From contig CANNCA010000001.1 in NCBI GenBank assembly GCA_947503005.1, positions 682,001-746,000 of the forward strand: a DNA stretch of 64,000 bases. Reading direction: 5' to 3'. Origin of the DNA: an uncultured Flavobacteriaceae bacterium. GTDB taxonomy: Bacteria > Bacteroidota > Bacteroidia > Flavobacteriales > Flavobacteriaceae. Shown one piece after another: positions 19,192-27,126 of this stretch (position 1 is its first letter; the number at the start of each line of letters is the position of its first letter). The notes below the pieces were generated by a model. The model made no database searches and was not told where the DNA came from. It saw only the letters and a program-made list of their open reading frames with translations. The translations under genes were made by a program, and so were the position numbers.

Positions 19192-19387
19192 CTAATCTGT
19201 GAGGTTTGGCAATTTCTTTTTTAGAAAAAGATACAATTCGCGTAAGGAACCTTGATATAGTTCCTTTATTCGAGTTGCCCCAAAAAGGTTGAAGTCAATT
19301 TCGGCATAGGCTTTTTTTTGGCCTCGAAGTTCAATATCGAGAACATCAATAAAAAGATTGATTTTATGTATTTTGACTAATATTCAT
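19192..19387 (-). pseudogene. Small ORF broken by a one-base shift
   Basis: On the minus strand, an ATG at 19387 encodes MNISQNT and then hits TAA. Skipping one T (19366) opens a 57-residue frame with protein-like composition: KINLFIDVLDIELRGQKKAY, then AEIDFNLFGATRIKELYQGS, and ending LFLKKKLPNLTD before TAG. The long frame has no ATG/GTG/TTG of its own near its 5' end. It may be a pseudogene, a sequencing error, or a gene with an unusual start. I do not recognise the family. Confidence 0.4.
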
Positions 19388-19474
19388 TTCGTTTTAACCA
19401 ATATCTATCTAATCGGGTAAAGTTTGCACAGACTTTGTTGTCTCTATAGTATATAACGTTAAAATGAAATGATT

Positions 19475-19645
19475 ATGAAGACAACGCTACTTATTAAGGA
19501 GATTTATTTGGAAGGATTTAGAAATTTAGGAAATTATATTCTAAAAAATTATTTAAAGATATTTTCATGGTTCAGTTTTGCATTGATTTCCATTGGAATA
19601 TATGCCTTGCTTTTTAGAATATTCACTGGTTTTGCCTTTGATTGA
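19475..19645 (+). CDS. Small single-pass membrane protein (possibly DUF6747)
   Basis: A 56-aa frame starting MKTTLLIKEIYLEGFRNLGN, with an amphipathic N-terminal half and one membrane segment at about residues 29-50 (IFSWFSFALISIGIYALLF), ending TGFAFD. It is followed about 50 bases later by a good terminator, supporting a real transcript. The sequence resembles short conserved Flavobacteriaceae membrane proteins I associate, from memory only, with DUF6747. Function unknown. Confidence 0.6.
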   Translation: MKTTLLIKEIYLEGFRNLGNYILKNYLKIFSWFSFALISIGIYALLFRIFTGFAFD

Positions 19646-19692
19646 TAACTTTAAAGTCATATGTCATGAACAATGAAACAAATAGTTAAAAG

Positions 19693-19720
19693 AACCCTAG
19701 CGTATGTTTAGGGTTTTTTT
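19693..19720 (+). terminator. Terminator after the small membrane protein
   Basis: Stem AACCCTA / TAGGGTT followed by seven T, located between the 56-aa gene and dinB. Confidence 0.75.
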
Positions 19721-19796
19721 GATGATATTAATATGGAAAATATCCAAAAATTAGGAATAATTCCATAAATTAGCTATCCCAATTTTGAGGATAGTA

Positions 19797-21011
19797 ATGA
19801 CTAAAACCATACTCCATATAGATCTCGATACTTTTTATGTATCCGTAGAACGTTTGCTGAACCGCGAATTGCAAAATCGGCCGTTGTTGGTAGGCGGTAC
19901 GGGGGATCGTGGCGTGGTGGCGGCTTGTAGCTATGAAACTCGCGGTTTTGGTGTTCATTCGGGCATGCCCATGAAAATGGCTCGAAAGCTTTGTCCCGAA
20001 GCTTTTGTGATACGGGGTAATGCAGGCACTTATGGTAAATACTCTGATATGGTTACTGAAATCATTAAAGAGCATGTGCCACTGTTCGAGAAATCAAGTG
20101 TTGACGAGTTTTATGCGGATCTGTCAGGCATGGATTGTTTTTTTGGCTGTTATCAATATGCATCCGAAATGCGAACGAAGATTATTAAAGAGACGGGGCT
20201 TCCTATTTCTTTTGGACTGTCGGCGAATAAAGTAGTTTCCAAAGTTGCTACGAACGAAGCAAAACCCAATAATCAGTTGAAGATAGATGCGGGCTATGAA
20301 AAACCTTTTTTAGCTCCCTTATCCATCAAGAAAATACCAATGGTAGGCGATAAAACTTACCAAACATTACGAAACCTAGGGTTGCGAGAAATAATAAATA
20401 TTCAAAAAATGCCCATGGATGTTATGCAACGGGTCTTGGGCAAGAATGGATCCGTTATTTGGAAACGTGCCAACGGCATTGACAATACACCCGTAATTCC
20501 GTTTTGCGAGCGAAAATCCATTTCCACCGAGCGTACGTTTGATCGAGATACCATTGATGTGGTAAAATTACGGGGCATTTTGATTGCCATGACCGAGAAT
20601 TTGGCCTATCAGTTGCGGAGGGGCGAAAAACTTACGGCATGTATTGCGGTCAAAATCCGGTATTCCGATTTTAATACCTATTCAAAACAATTACGTATCC
20701 CCTATACGAGTGCCGACCATATTTTGATTCCCAAGATTTTGGACATGTTCAAAACACTATACAATCGAAGATTGCTGGTGCGTTTGGTCGGTATCCGATT
20801 TAGTCATTTAGTAAGTGGAAACTACCAGATCAACTTATTCGAAGACACCGAAGAAACCTTGAACCTTTATAACGCAATGGACACGATAAGAAATCGCTAC
20901 GGCGATAAAAGCGTTGTACGTGCCTCTGCCATGGGCAAGAATACCATAGGCCGAATGCATAACCCTTTCAATGGTATGCCACCGGTGGTGCTGGCGCATC
21001 GGAAACAATAA
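19797..21011 (+). CDS. dinB: Y-family DNA polymerase IV
   Basis: Translesion polymerase. The start ATG at 19797 (MTKTILHIDLDTFYVSVERL) has GAGG about 9 bases upstream and fits the family; an in-frame TTG 12 bases earlier is less likely. Catalytic acidic residues are in HIDLDTFYVSVE (Asp9) and KSSVDEFYADLSG (Asp/Glu pair). Also visible are the YETRGFGVHSGMP finger region, a helix-hairpin-helix stretch (KKIPMVGDKTYQTLRNLGL), and the little-finger domain (ERKSISTERTFDRD). It is immediately followed by a DnaE-type polymerase gene, an arrangement resembling damage-tolerance cassettes. No clear C-terminal beta-clamp motif was confirmed. Confidence 0.93.
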   Translation: MTKTILHIDLDTFYVSVERLLNRELQNRPLLVGGTGDRGVVAACSYETRGFGVHSGMPMKMARKLCPEAFVIRGNAGTYGKYSDMVTEIIKEHVPLFEKSSVDEFYADLSGMDCFFGCYQYASEMRTKIIKETGLPISFGLSANKVVSKVATNEAKPNNQLKIDAGYEKPFLAPLSIKKIPMVGDKTYQTLRNLGLREIINIQKMPMDVMQRVLGKNGSVIWKRANGIDNTPVIPFCERKSISTERTFDRDTIDVVKLRGILIAMTENLAYQLRRGEKLTACIAVKIRYSDFNTYSKQLRIPYTSADHILIPKILDMFKTLYNRRLLVRLVGIRFSHLVSGNYQINLFEDTEETLNLYNAMDTIRNRYGDKSVVRASAMGKNTIGRMHNPFNGMPPVVLAHRKQ

Positions 21012-21063
21012 TATAGTATTTGATAGTTGGCCATCAACCATCAACGAACAATCATCAACGATT

Positions 21064-24000
21064 TTGTATTTAAACTGTCACACATATTACAGCCTCCGCT
21101 ACGGCACTTTCTCTGAGCTAGAACTCTTGAAATTGGCGCAAGAGAACCAAGTCACCCAATTGGTGTTGACCGATATCAATAATACGTCGGCCGGACTCAA
21201 TTTCGTACGTAAGGCCCCTGAATATGATATCAAACCAATTTTGGGTATCGATTTTAGAAAAGGCGTGGAGCAATGTTTTGTTGGTATCGCAAAGAACAAC
21301 GAAGGCTACCAAGAATTGAATACTTTTTTATCGGAACATCTACATGATAAAAAAGAACTGCCTTTGCTTGCCCCCAAATTCGAACATGCTTATGTGGTAT
21401 ACCCCTTTGAAAAAGTGGTTCAGAACGAGCAAAATACTTTTGCTAAGCATGAATTCATTGGTGTTTCCATTGCAGATTTGAGACGATTGTCTTTTTCTAA
21501 ATTATTAAAGTTCAAAGACAAATTGGTCGTACAACAGCCTGTCACTTTTCGTTCGAAAAGAGATTTCAACGCACACCGATTACTCAGGGCCATTGATAAC
21601 AATACGCTGTTAAGTAAGCTGTCAACAACTGAACAGGCATCTGAAGAAGAGAGAATGTTTCCTATTGAGAACCTAGTGAAAGCTTTTTCCGAACACTCGT
21701 ATATTTTGGAGAATACGGAGCTTTTGCTGAATTCTTGTGATATCTATTTTGATTTTTCTACAGATCGAGAGCCACAAAACCTTAAGACTTATAAAGCGAC
21801 TAAAGAGGAAGACGAAGAGATGATTGAGCGTTTGTGTCAGGAGGGTTTACCCCGTAGGTTTCCTGAAGGCGGAGAAGCTGTTGAAAAACGTCTGGAAAAA
21901 GAACTGCAATTGATCAAAAAAATGGGGTTCGTCTCTTACTTTCTCATCAATTGGGACATTGTCTCTTATGCCCGCAAAAAAGGGTTTTTCTATGTGGGTC
22001 GGGGTAGCGGAGCCAATAGTATCGTTGCATACTTACTATACATCACCGATGTGGATCCTATGGATTTGGACTTGTATTTTGAGCGATTTATCAATCTCTA
22101 CCGTGCAAATCCACCAGATTTCGATATCGATTTTTCACATCGGGACAGGCTCGAGATGACCCAGTATATTTTTGACCGTTTTGAGCACGTTGCCCTTTTA
22201 GGTACTTATGTCACATTTAAATGGAAAGGCATGGTTCGTGAACTCGGTAAAGTTTTCGGTTTGCCCAAAGAAGAGATTGATGCACTTTCTGACGGCCATA
22301 GAGGGTCTTCTAGGTTAGATGGTATTTCAGCCTTGGTCGTCAAATATACCAAGCTGCTTGAGGGCATGCCCAATTATCTCAGTATTCATGCAGGGGGTAT
22401 TTTGATCAGTGAAAAACCGGTAGAGTATTTTTCAGCGACCCATTTACCACCAAAAGGATTTGCCACTACTATGTTCGACATGGTTATTTCCGAGGATGTA
22501 GGTTTATTCAAATTCGATATTCTGGGCCAACGCGGACTTTCTAAAATAAAGGAGGCTTTGGATATTTTAAATGAGAACTACCCCGAAGAATCGGCCAATA
22601 TCGATATTCATAATATCAAAAAGTTCAAAGAAGACCCGAAAATTAATGGCCTTATCAAAACAGCGCAGTGCATGGGTTGCTTCTATGTAGAATCGCCTGC
22701 TATGCGGATGCTACTCAAAAAATTAGAGGTAGATAATTACTTGGGTCTGGTGGCGGCAAGCTCGATTATTCGTCCTGGTGTTTCCAAAAGCGGTATGATG
22801 CGCGAGTACATCTTACGACATCGTAATCCGGGTAGAACTGAAGAAAAAGCACATCCGGTCATGCTCAGTATCATGCCCGAAACTTATGGAGTCATGGTCT
22901 ATCAGGAAGATGTTATCAAAGTCGCACACCATTTTGCGGGTCTCACTTTAGGTGAGGCCGACGTACTCCGCAGAGGAATGAGCGGCAAGTTCCGGTCGCG
23001 CGAAGAGTTTCAAAAAGTAAAGGAAAAGTTTATCGACAACTGTCGAAAAAAGGAAGAAAATGAGAAGGTTATCTTTGAGATTTGGGAGCAGATTGCCAGT
23101 TTTGCGGGCTATGCTTTTGCCAAGGGACATTCGGCTTCCTATGCTGTTGAAAGCTATCAGACGTTGTTCTTACGAGCTTATTACCCCTTGGAGTATATGG
23201 TGGCCGTTCTCAATAATGGCGGCGGATTTTACCGTTCTGAATTTTATGTACACGAAGCTAGAATGCTGGGAGCGACCATCCATCCACCTTGTATCAATAA
23301 AAGTTTTTCGAAAAACCGTATCCAAGGCAAGGATATCTATTTGGGGTTTGGATATTTGCGTGAATTGGAAAGCCTCGTCACAGGGCGTATTCTAAAAGAA
23401 CGCACCACAAACGGAAGCTTTGTTTCTTTGGAAGATTTTTTAGATCGAGTGATTATTTCCATAGAACAAGCAAGTATCTTGATTCGTATCGATGCCTTTC
23501 GTTTTACCCATACCAATAAGCATGAACTATTATGGAAGGCCCATTTGTTCCTGAATAAAAATGTAAAAATAGACCATCCGAAACTATTCAAGCCCAGACA
23601 CCAAAAGTTCCAAATCCCGAAATTGCATACGACTGATTTGGAGATGGCCTTTACCCAATTGGAACTATTAGGGTTTTGTTTGTGCAGTCCGTTTGAACTG
23701 TTGGCCGAACCGCCTAAAAATACTACGGGAAGCAAAGATTTAGAGCGCTATTTGAATCACCATATTGATATTTATGGGTATTTGGTTACAGTGAAGAATA
23801 CAAGTACCCATGACGGCAAACGTATGCACTTTGCGACAATGATTGATCAGCAGGGTAAGGTGTTCGATACGGTGCTCTTTCCACCTGTGGCCGCGCAATA
23901 CTATTTTAGAGGCAGGGGAGTCTATCGTTTTTATGGCAAGGTGGTTAGCGAGTTCGGGTTTTTAAGTATCGAAGTCATTAAAATGCAGAAGCAAGATTAT

Positions 24001-24108
24001 GTGCCTGATCCAAGGTATGCGGATATGAAAACGACAACTAGAAGGCTAGGATTTATAAGAAAGAATGGGTCTTCTTCTGAAGATAAATCTATTTCTGTAG
24101 AAAATTAA
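21064..24108 (+). CDS. Second DNA polymerase III alpha (DnaE-type, probably damage-associated)
   Basis: A C-family replicative-type polymerase without an exonuclease domain. A start at TTG 21064 gives MYLNCHTYYSLRYG, the conserved PHP-domain beginning; the frame itself extends upstream to 20971, overlapping dinB, but that part looks non-family. The PHP domain (about 1-210) is followed by the palm with GRGSGANSIVAYLLYITDVD and PPDFDIDFSHRDR (catalytic Asps, about residues 350-360), the IHAGGILIS stretch, and fingers FAKGHSASYAVESYQTLFLR. The C-terminal OB region (about 915-1000) contains IDIYGYLVTVKNTSTHDGKR. At about 1015 aa it is shorter than the main DnaE at 43010-47395. Pairing with dinB suggests error-prone repair synthesis. 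Confidence 0.9.
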   Translation: MYLNCHTYYSLRYGTFSELELLKLAQENQVTQLVLTDINNTSAGLNFVRKAPEYDIKPILGIDFRKGVEQCFVGIAKNNEGYQELNTFLSEHLHDKKELPLLAPKFEHAYVVYPFEKVVQNEQNTFAKHEFIGVSIADLRRLSFSKLLKFKDKLVVQQPVTFRSKRDFNAHRLLRAIDNNTLLSKLSTTEQASEEERMFPIENLVKAFSEHSYILENTELLLNSCDIYFDFSTDREPQNLKTYKATKEEDEEMIERLCQEGLPRRFPEGGEAVEKRLEKELQLIKKMGFVSYFLINWDIVSYARKKGFFYVGRGSGANSIVAYLLYITDVDPMDLDLYFERFINLYRANPPDFDIDFSHRDRLEMTQYIFDRFEHVALLGTYVTFKWKGMVRELGKVFGLPKEEIDALSDGHRGSSRLDGISALVVKYTKLLEGMPNYLSIHAGGILISEKPVEYFSATHLPPKGFATTMFDMVISEDVGLFKFDILGQRGLSKIKEALDILNENYPEESANIDIHNIKKFKEDPKINGLIKTAQCMGCFYVESPAMRMLLKKLEVDNYLGLVAASSIIRPGVSKSGMMREYILRHRNPGRTEEKAHPVMLSIMPETYGVMVYQEDVIKVAHHFAGLTLGEADVLRRGMSGKFRSREEFQKVKEKFIDNCRKKEENEKVIFEIWEQIASFAGYAFAKGHSASYAVESYQTLFLRAYYPLEYMVAVLNNGGGFYRSEFYVHEARMLGATIHPPCINKSFSKNRIQGKDIYLGFGYLRELESLVTGRILKERTTNGSFVSLEDFLDRVIISIEQASILIRIDAFRFTHTNKHELLWKAHLFLNKNVKIDHPKLFKPRHQKFQIPKLHTTDLEMAFTQLELLGFCLCSPFELLAEPPKNTTGSKDLERYLNHHIDIYGYLVTVKNTSTHDGKRMHFATMIDQQGKVFDTVLFPPVAAQYYFRGRGVYRFYGKVVSEFGFLSIEVIKMQKQDYVPDPRYADMKTTTRRLGFIRKNGSSSEDKSISVEN

Positions 24109-24269
24109 TAAACTAAAAAGGGTATAATTTTTTAAACATAACTATATGGTAAGAAAACAACATTTTGGTAAAGCTTTTTATCTGTAGGTATTTCATATTT
24201 TCTTCAATAATTGTAACTTTTTACATCAAAGTATGACTATATTTAATCAATATCAAAAAATCACAATTT

Positions 24270-24710
24270 ATGTTTGGACTGGCATATAAATCGAAGGCGA
24301 GCCAAGAATTCGGGCAAGAAGATATACAATTTATGCTCGAACAAGCAAGAGATTTCAATAAGCAGCATCATATAACAGGATGCTTGCTTTACTATCAGGG
24401 TAAATTTTTACAGTATATTGAAGGAAACCAAGAGAAGATTTTAGATCTCTTTGATAGAATAAAAGTAGATAATCGACATTCAGAGGTAACCTTACTTTCT
24501 TATGATTATACTTCGGAAAGAGTTTTTCATAATTGGGAAATGGCGTACGAAGATTTTCTTGGTGCAACCAATCATCAATTGCAGTATCTAAGGCTAATGG
24601 TAGCGCTATTCATTGAAAACCCAAATACATCACTGAAAGGCAACCCTACTTCTAAAAGCTTCTGGAGTATTGTACAAAAATTATTGATATCAGAATCAAT
24701 TGACAGGTAA
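24270..24710 (+). CDS. BLUF-domain blue-light photoreceptor
   Basis: A 146-aa protein consisting almost entirely of a FAD-binding BLUF domain: N-terminal GLAYKSKASQEF (conserved Tyr6), EDIQFMLEQARDFNKQHHIT, GCLLYYQGKFLQYIEGNQE (with the conserved Gln), then LLSYDYTSERVFHNWEMAYE, where the Trp/Met of the photocycle region lies. No output domain is attached, so signalling would be through protein-protein interaction. It stands alone, about 160 bases after the DnaE-type gene, with AT-rich flanks. Light regulation is family knowledge, not shown here. Confidence 0.88.
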   Translation: MFGLAYKSKASQEFGQEDIQFMLEQARDFNKQHHITGCLLYYQGKFLQYIEGNQEKILDLFDRIKVDNRHSEVTLLSYDYTSERVFHNWEMAYEDFLGATNHQLQYLRLMVALFIENPNTSLKGNPTSKSFWSIVQKLLISESIDR

Positions 24711-24927
24711 CGTCAAACCTCGAACAAATTATTTATATATGAATTTTAAATCACTTTAAAAAAAATCAGTTATTCAATTGGGCTATTTTAAGAGGACTTC
24801 ATATGAAAACGAAAAAGGCCCAAGTCAGCTATGAATTTATGTTCAAAACATATGTAATTAAATTCTACTTCATGCTAGGATCTTATTTAAAAAACCAATA
24901 GTTTCGTTTATACGATCAACGAAGAAC

Positions 24928-26166
24928 ATGAAGATAAAAGTAGTCGAACTTTTTGCAGGTGTTGGTGGGTTTAGAATAGGTTTGGAAGGTTTTCCAAAAA
25001 CGAAAGATTCCTTTTATGAAGTAGTTTGGAGCAATCAATGGGAGCCATCGACCAAAATACAGCATGCCTCAAAAGTATATGAAGCACGCTTTGGTAGTGA
25101 AAACCATTCCAATCAAGACATCGCTTCAGTTGACATTTCGGAAGTACCCGATCACGACTTGCTTGTAGGTGGGTTTCCCTGTCAAGACTATTCGGTTGCT
25201 ACTACGCTGCACAATTCAAAAGGATTGATTGGCAAAAAGGGAGTGCTTTGGTGGTCTATATACAGAATTCTTTCTGAAAAGAAAAACAAGCCCAAATATC
25301 TTTTTCTCGAAAATGTAGACCGCCTATTAAAATCTCCCTCAAATCAAAGGGGCCGTGATTATGCGGTTATGCTCAAAAGTTTAGATGATTTGGGCTATGC
25401 TGTGGAATGGCGTGTCATCAATGCAGCGGAATATGGAATGCCACAAAGACGACGACGTATTTTCTTTATGGCTTATCACAAATCCACCGCGGTCTACAAA
25501 AGATTAAAGATAGCCAACAAAATTGATTGGTTATTGAATGATGGTACTATTGCGAATGCTTTTCCTGTTGAAATAGGCACTACAAACAGTTTGGATTTTG
25601 AACTTGAAGGAGATTTAGTTTCTATCACGAAGGAGTTCAATAAAGATGGAAAATTATCTCCCTTTGCGAATACCGGATTGTTGGTAAATGGAAAAATACA
25701 TACGGCCAAAACAACACCAAGTTTTGACGGAAAACGAACTGTCTTGGCCGATGTGCTGCAAAACGGCGAAGTGATCGATGATTTCTTTATCGATAAAGAA
25801 GACTTTCCAAAGTGGGAATATTTAAAAGGGTCGAAAAAAGAAATGCGAAAGACAAAAAGCGGGTTCGAATATAACTACAGTGAGGGAGGAATGATATTTC
25901 CTGACGCATTGGACAACGCTTCAAGAACTATAATTACAGGAGAAGGGGGCAAATCTGCCTCCAGGTTTAAACACGTGGTCAATACGAAAAAGGGCTTGCG
26001 AAGATTGACGCCAGTAGAGCTGGAACGATTGAACATGTTCCCTGACGACCATACCAAACTTGAAGGAATAACAGCTGCCAAAAGAGCCTTTTTTATGGGT
26101 AATGCATTGGTAGTCGGGGTTGTGGAAAGAATTGGAAAAGCACTCTACAACCAAATCAAGCGTTAG
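24928..26166 (+). CDS. DNA (cytosine-5)-methyltransferase of a type II-like restriction-modification pair
   Basis: Transfers methyl from S-adenosylmethionine to C5 of cytosine in a specific DNA site. C5-MTase motifs are in order: I, VVELFAGVGGFRIGL (res 5-19); IV, GGFPCQDYSVA with catalytic Cys85; VI, LENVDRLL (128-134); VIII, MPQRRRRIFFMA (171-182); a variable target-recognition region (about 195-345); and IX/X, LTPVELERLNMFPDDH and FFMGNALVVGVVERIG. Length (412 aa) fits type II enzymes. The 3' end overlaps the convergent endonuclease-like gene by 11 bases. The recognition site cannot be read from sequence. Confidence 0.93.
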   Translation: MKIKVVELFAGVGGFRIGLEGFPKTKDSFYEVVWSNQWEPSTKIQHASKVYEARFGSENHSNQDIASVDISEVPDHDLLVGGFPCQDYSVATTLHNSKGLIGKKGVLWWSIYRILSEKKNKPKYLFLENVDRLLKSPSNQRGRDYAVMLKSLDDLGYAVEWRVINAAEYGMPQRRRRIFFMAYHKSTAVYKRLKIANKIDWLLNDGTIANAFPVEIGTTNSLDFELEGDLVSITKEFNKDGKLSPFANTGLLVNGKIHTAKTTPSFDGKRTVLADVLQNGEVIDDFFIDKEDFPKWEYLKGSKKEMRKTKSGFEYNYSEGGMIFPDALDNASRTIITGEGGKSASRFKHVVNTKKGLRRLTPVELERLNMFPDDHTKLEGITAAKRAFFMGNALVVGVVERIGKALYNQIKR

Positions 26167-26773
26167 GAAATATGCGTTTCGAAATTTTGGCGTCCATTAG
26201 ATATTTTAATTTGAGTTGCAAATTTATGGGCTGCTCAGATAAATGCTCTGTAAAAAATAGCGAACCGAATTTAGGATTTATTTCTTCAATGGCATGTTTT
26301 CCGTACTGTTGGTTTTGACGAATTTCATGGTCATAAAACTCCAGTTTGGCACGCGTCAATCCTAAACGATTTAAATGCTCAATCAGTTTTGTTCTATCAA
26401 CACTGGTAATTTTACAACTTCTGAAGTTTTTATAATCCTTTAAATATATCCCCTTTAAAAATATTCCGGTGATTAAAAAGTAGTGGTCAGTTATTTTTTC
26501 CTCATCGAACAACCATCCTTGTTTTAAAGTGTCGTTCTTCAAATAAGAAAGTTCAAAAGTGAACGTGGGTAGGTCTTTGTTCAAGTAGTTTAGTTGGGCT
26601 TTTTCGTCAATGTATAAATCGTTCCCCTTGTGTGAATAAATCAAGTCAGCGCCTCGGTATTGCATATTTGTATCGGATACCCGTTGGAAGTCAAGACCCA
26701 AACCTGTGTAAACAACATCCAAGTATTGACTCAAAATAGTTTCTTTTAACAGATCTTCTTGGAATTTTGACAT
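26156..26773 (-). CDS. Probable type II restriction endonuclease partnered with the C5-methylase
   Basis: I do not recognise a named family, but context and residues support a restriction enzyme. Residues 43-58 contain a PD-(D/E)XK-like arrangement: GADLIY (Asp43) followed, after a hairpin, by LYIDEKAQ (Asp56-Glu57-Lys58). It is convergent with, and overlaps by 11 bases, the C5-methyltransferase gene, as in compact type II systems. The protein is 205 aa, small and soluble, with no membrane segments. It could instead be another nuclease; the DEK motif is short. Confidence 0.65.
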   Translation of the reverse strand: MSKFQEDLLKETILSQYLDVVYTGLGLDFQRVSDTNMQYRGADLIYSHKGNDLYIDEKAQLNYLNKDLPTFTFELSYLKNDTLKQGWLFDEEKITDHYFLITGIFLKGIYLKDYKNFRSCKITSVDRTKLIEHLNRLGLTRAKLEFYDHEIRQNQQYGKHAIEEINPKFGSLFFTEHLSEQPINLQLKLKYLMDAKISKRIFPNA

Positions 26774-27126
26774 GTTTTAAGGCATTATCCGCGATTTTAA
26801 AAGTAGTAATTTTATTGTTAAATAGTATCACCAAAAAGGATTGGGATGGCTTAGATTTAAAAGAAGTAAATAGCTAAACTAAAAAGAGCCCCGTCTTTCG
26901 ATCGGAGCTCTTTTACGAGAACACTATATGAAAATGAAAAATTTTATTTCTTTATTACACTTCAAATATATGCGGTTCAAAGGGCTACAAAAATTAAATG
27001 ATGTGTAAGAAGGCAAAGTTGTGGTGTATGTAAGGAAATATGTTTTTTGATGCTATTCTAGCGGATAATTGAACATATTAGTATTAAATTTAAGAGCAAT
27101 AATAGTTGAAGGATCAAACGCTTCAG
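26774..27126. other. Intergenic region before the molybdopterin oxidoreductase
   Basis: About 350 bases. It holds a hairpin terminator (26881-26914) not next to any plus-strand gene. A short plus-strand frame ends just before it (KKDWDGLDLKEVNS then stop at about 26875), possibly the eroded 3' end of a lost gene. Downstream is AT-rich leader sequence for the oxidoreductase. Confidence 0.5.
26881..26914. terminator. Terminator hairpin without an obvious gene
   Basis: AAAAGAGC-C-CCG / CGG-A-GCTCTTTT with a 9-base loop, A run before and T run after, so it could act in both directions. On the plus strand no intact gene precedes it. Confidence 0.65.

Larger units (their letters stand above)
18841..19474. 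other. Long intergenic region upstream of susC
   Basis: About 630 bases without a conventional gene. It holds the susC leader and promoter region, the two CGTTAACG palindromes (19056-19093) and, on the minus strand, a degraded or frameshifted small reading frame (19192-19387). The remainder is AT-rich with no hairpin terminator or RNA gene that I can recognise. Confidence 0.6.

Noticed and set aside
20971-21063. Upstream extension of the second DnaE into dinB
   Set aside because: Residues before LNCHTYYSLRYG are unlike the family; a TTG at 21064 fits better.
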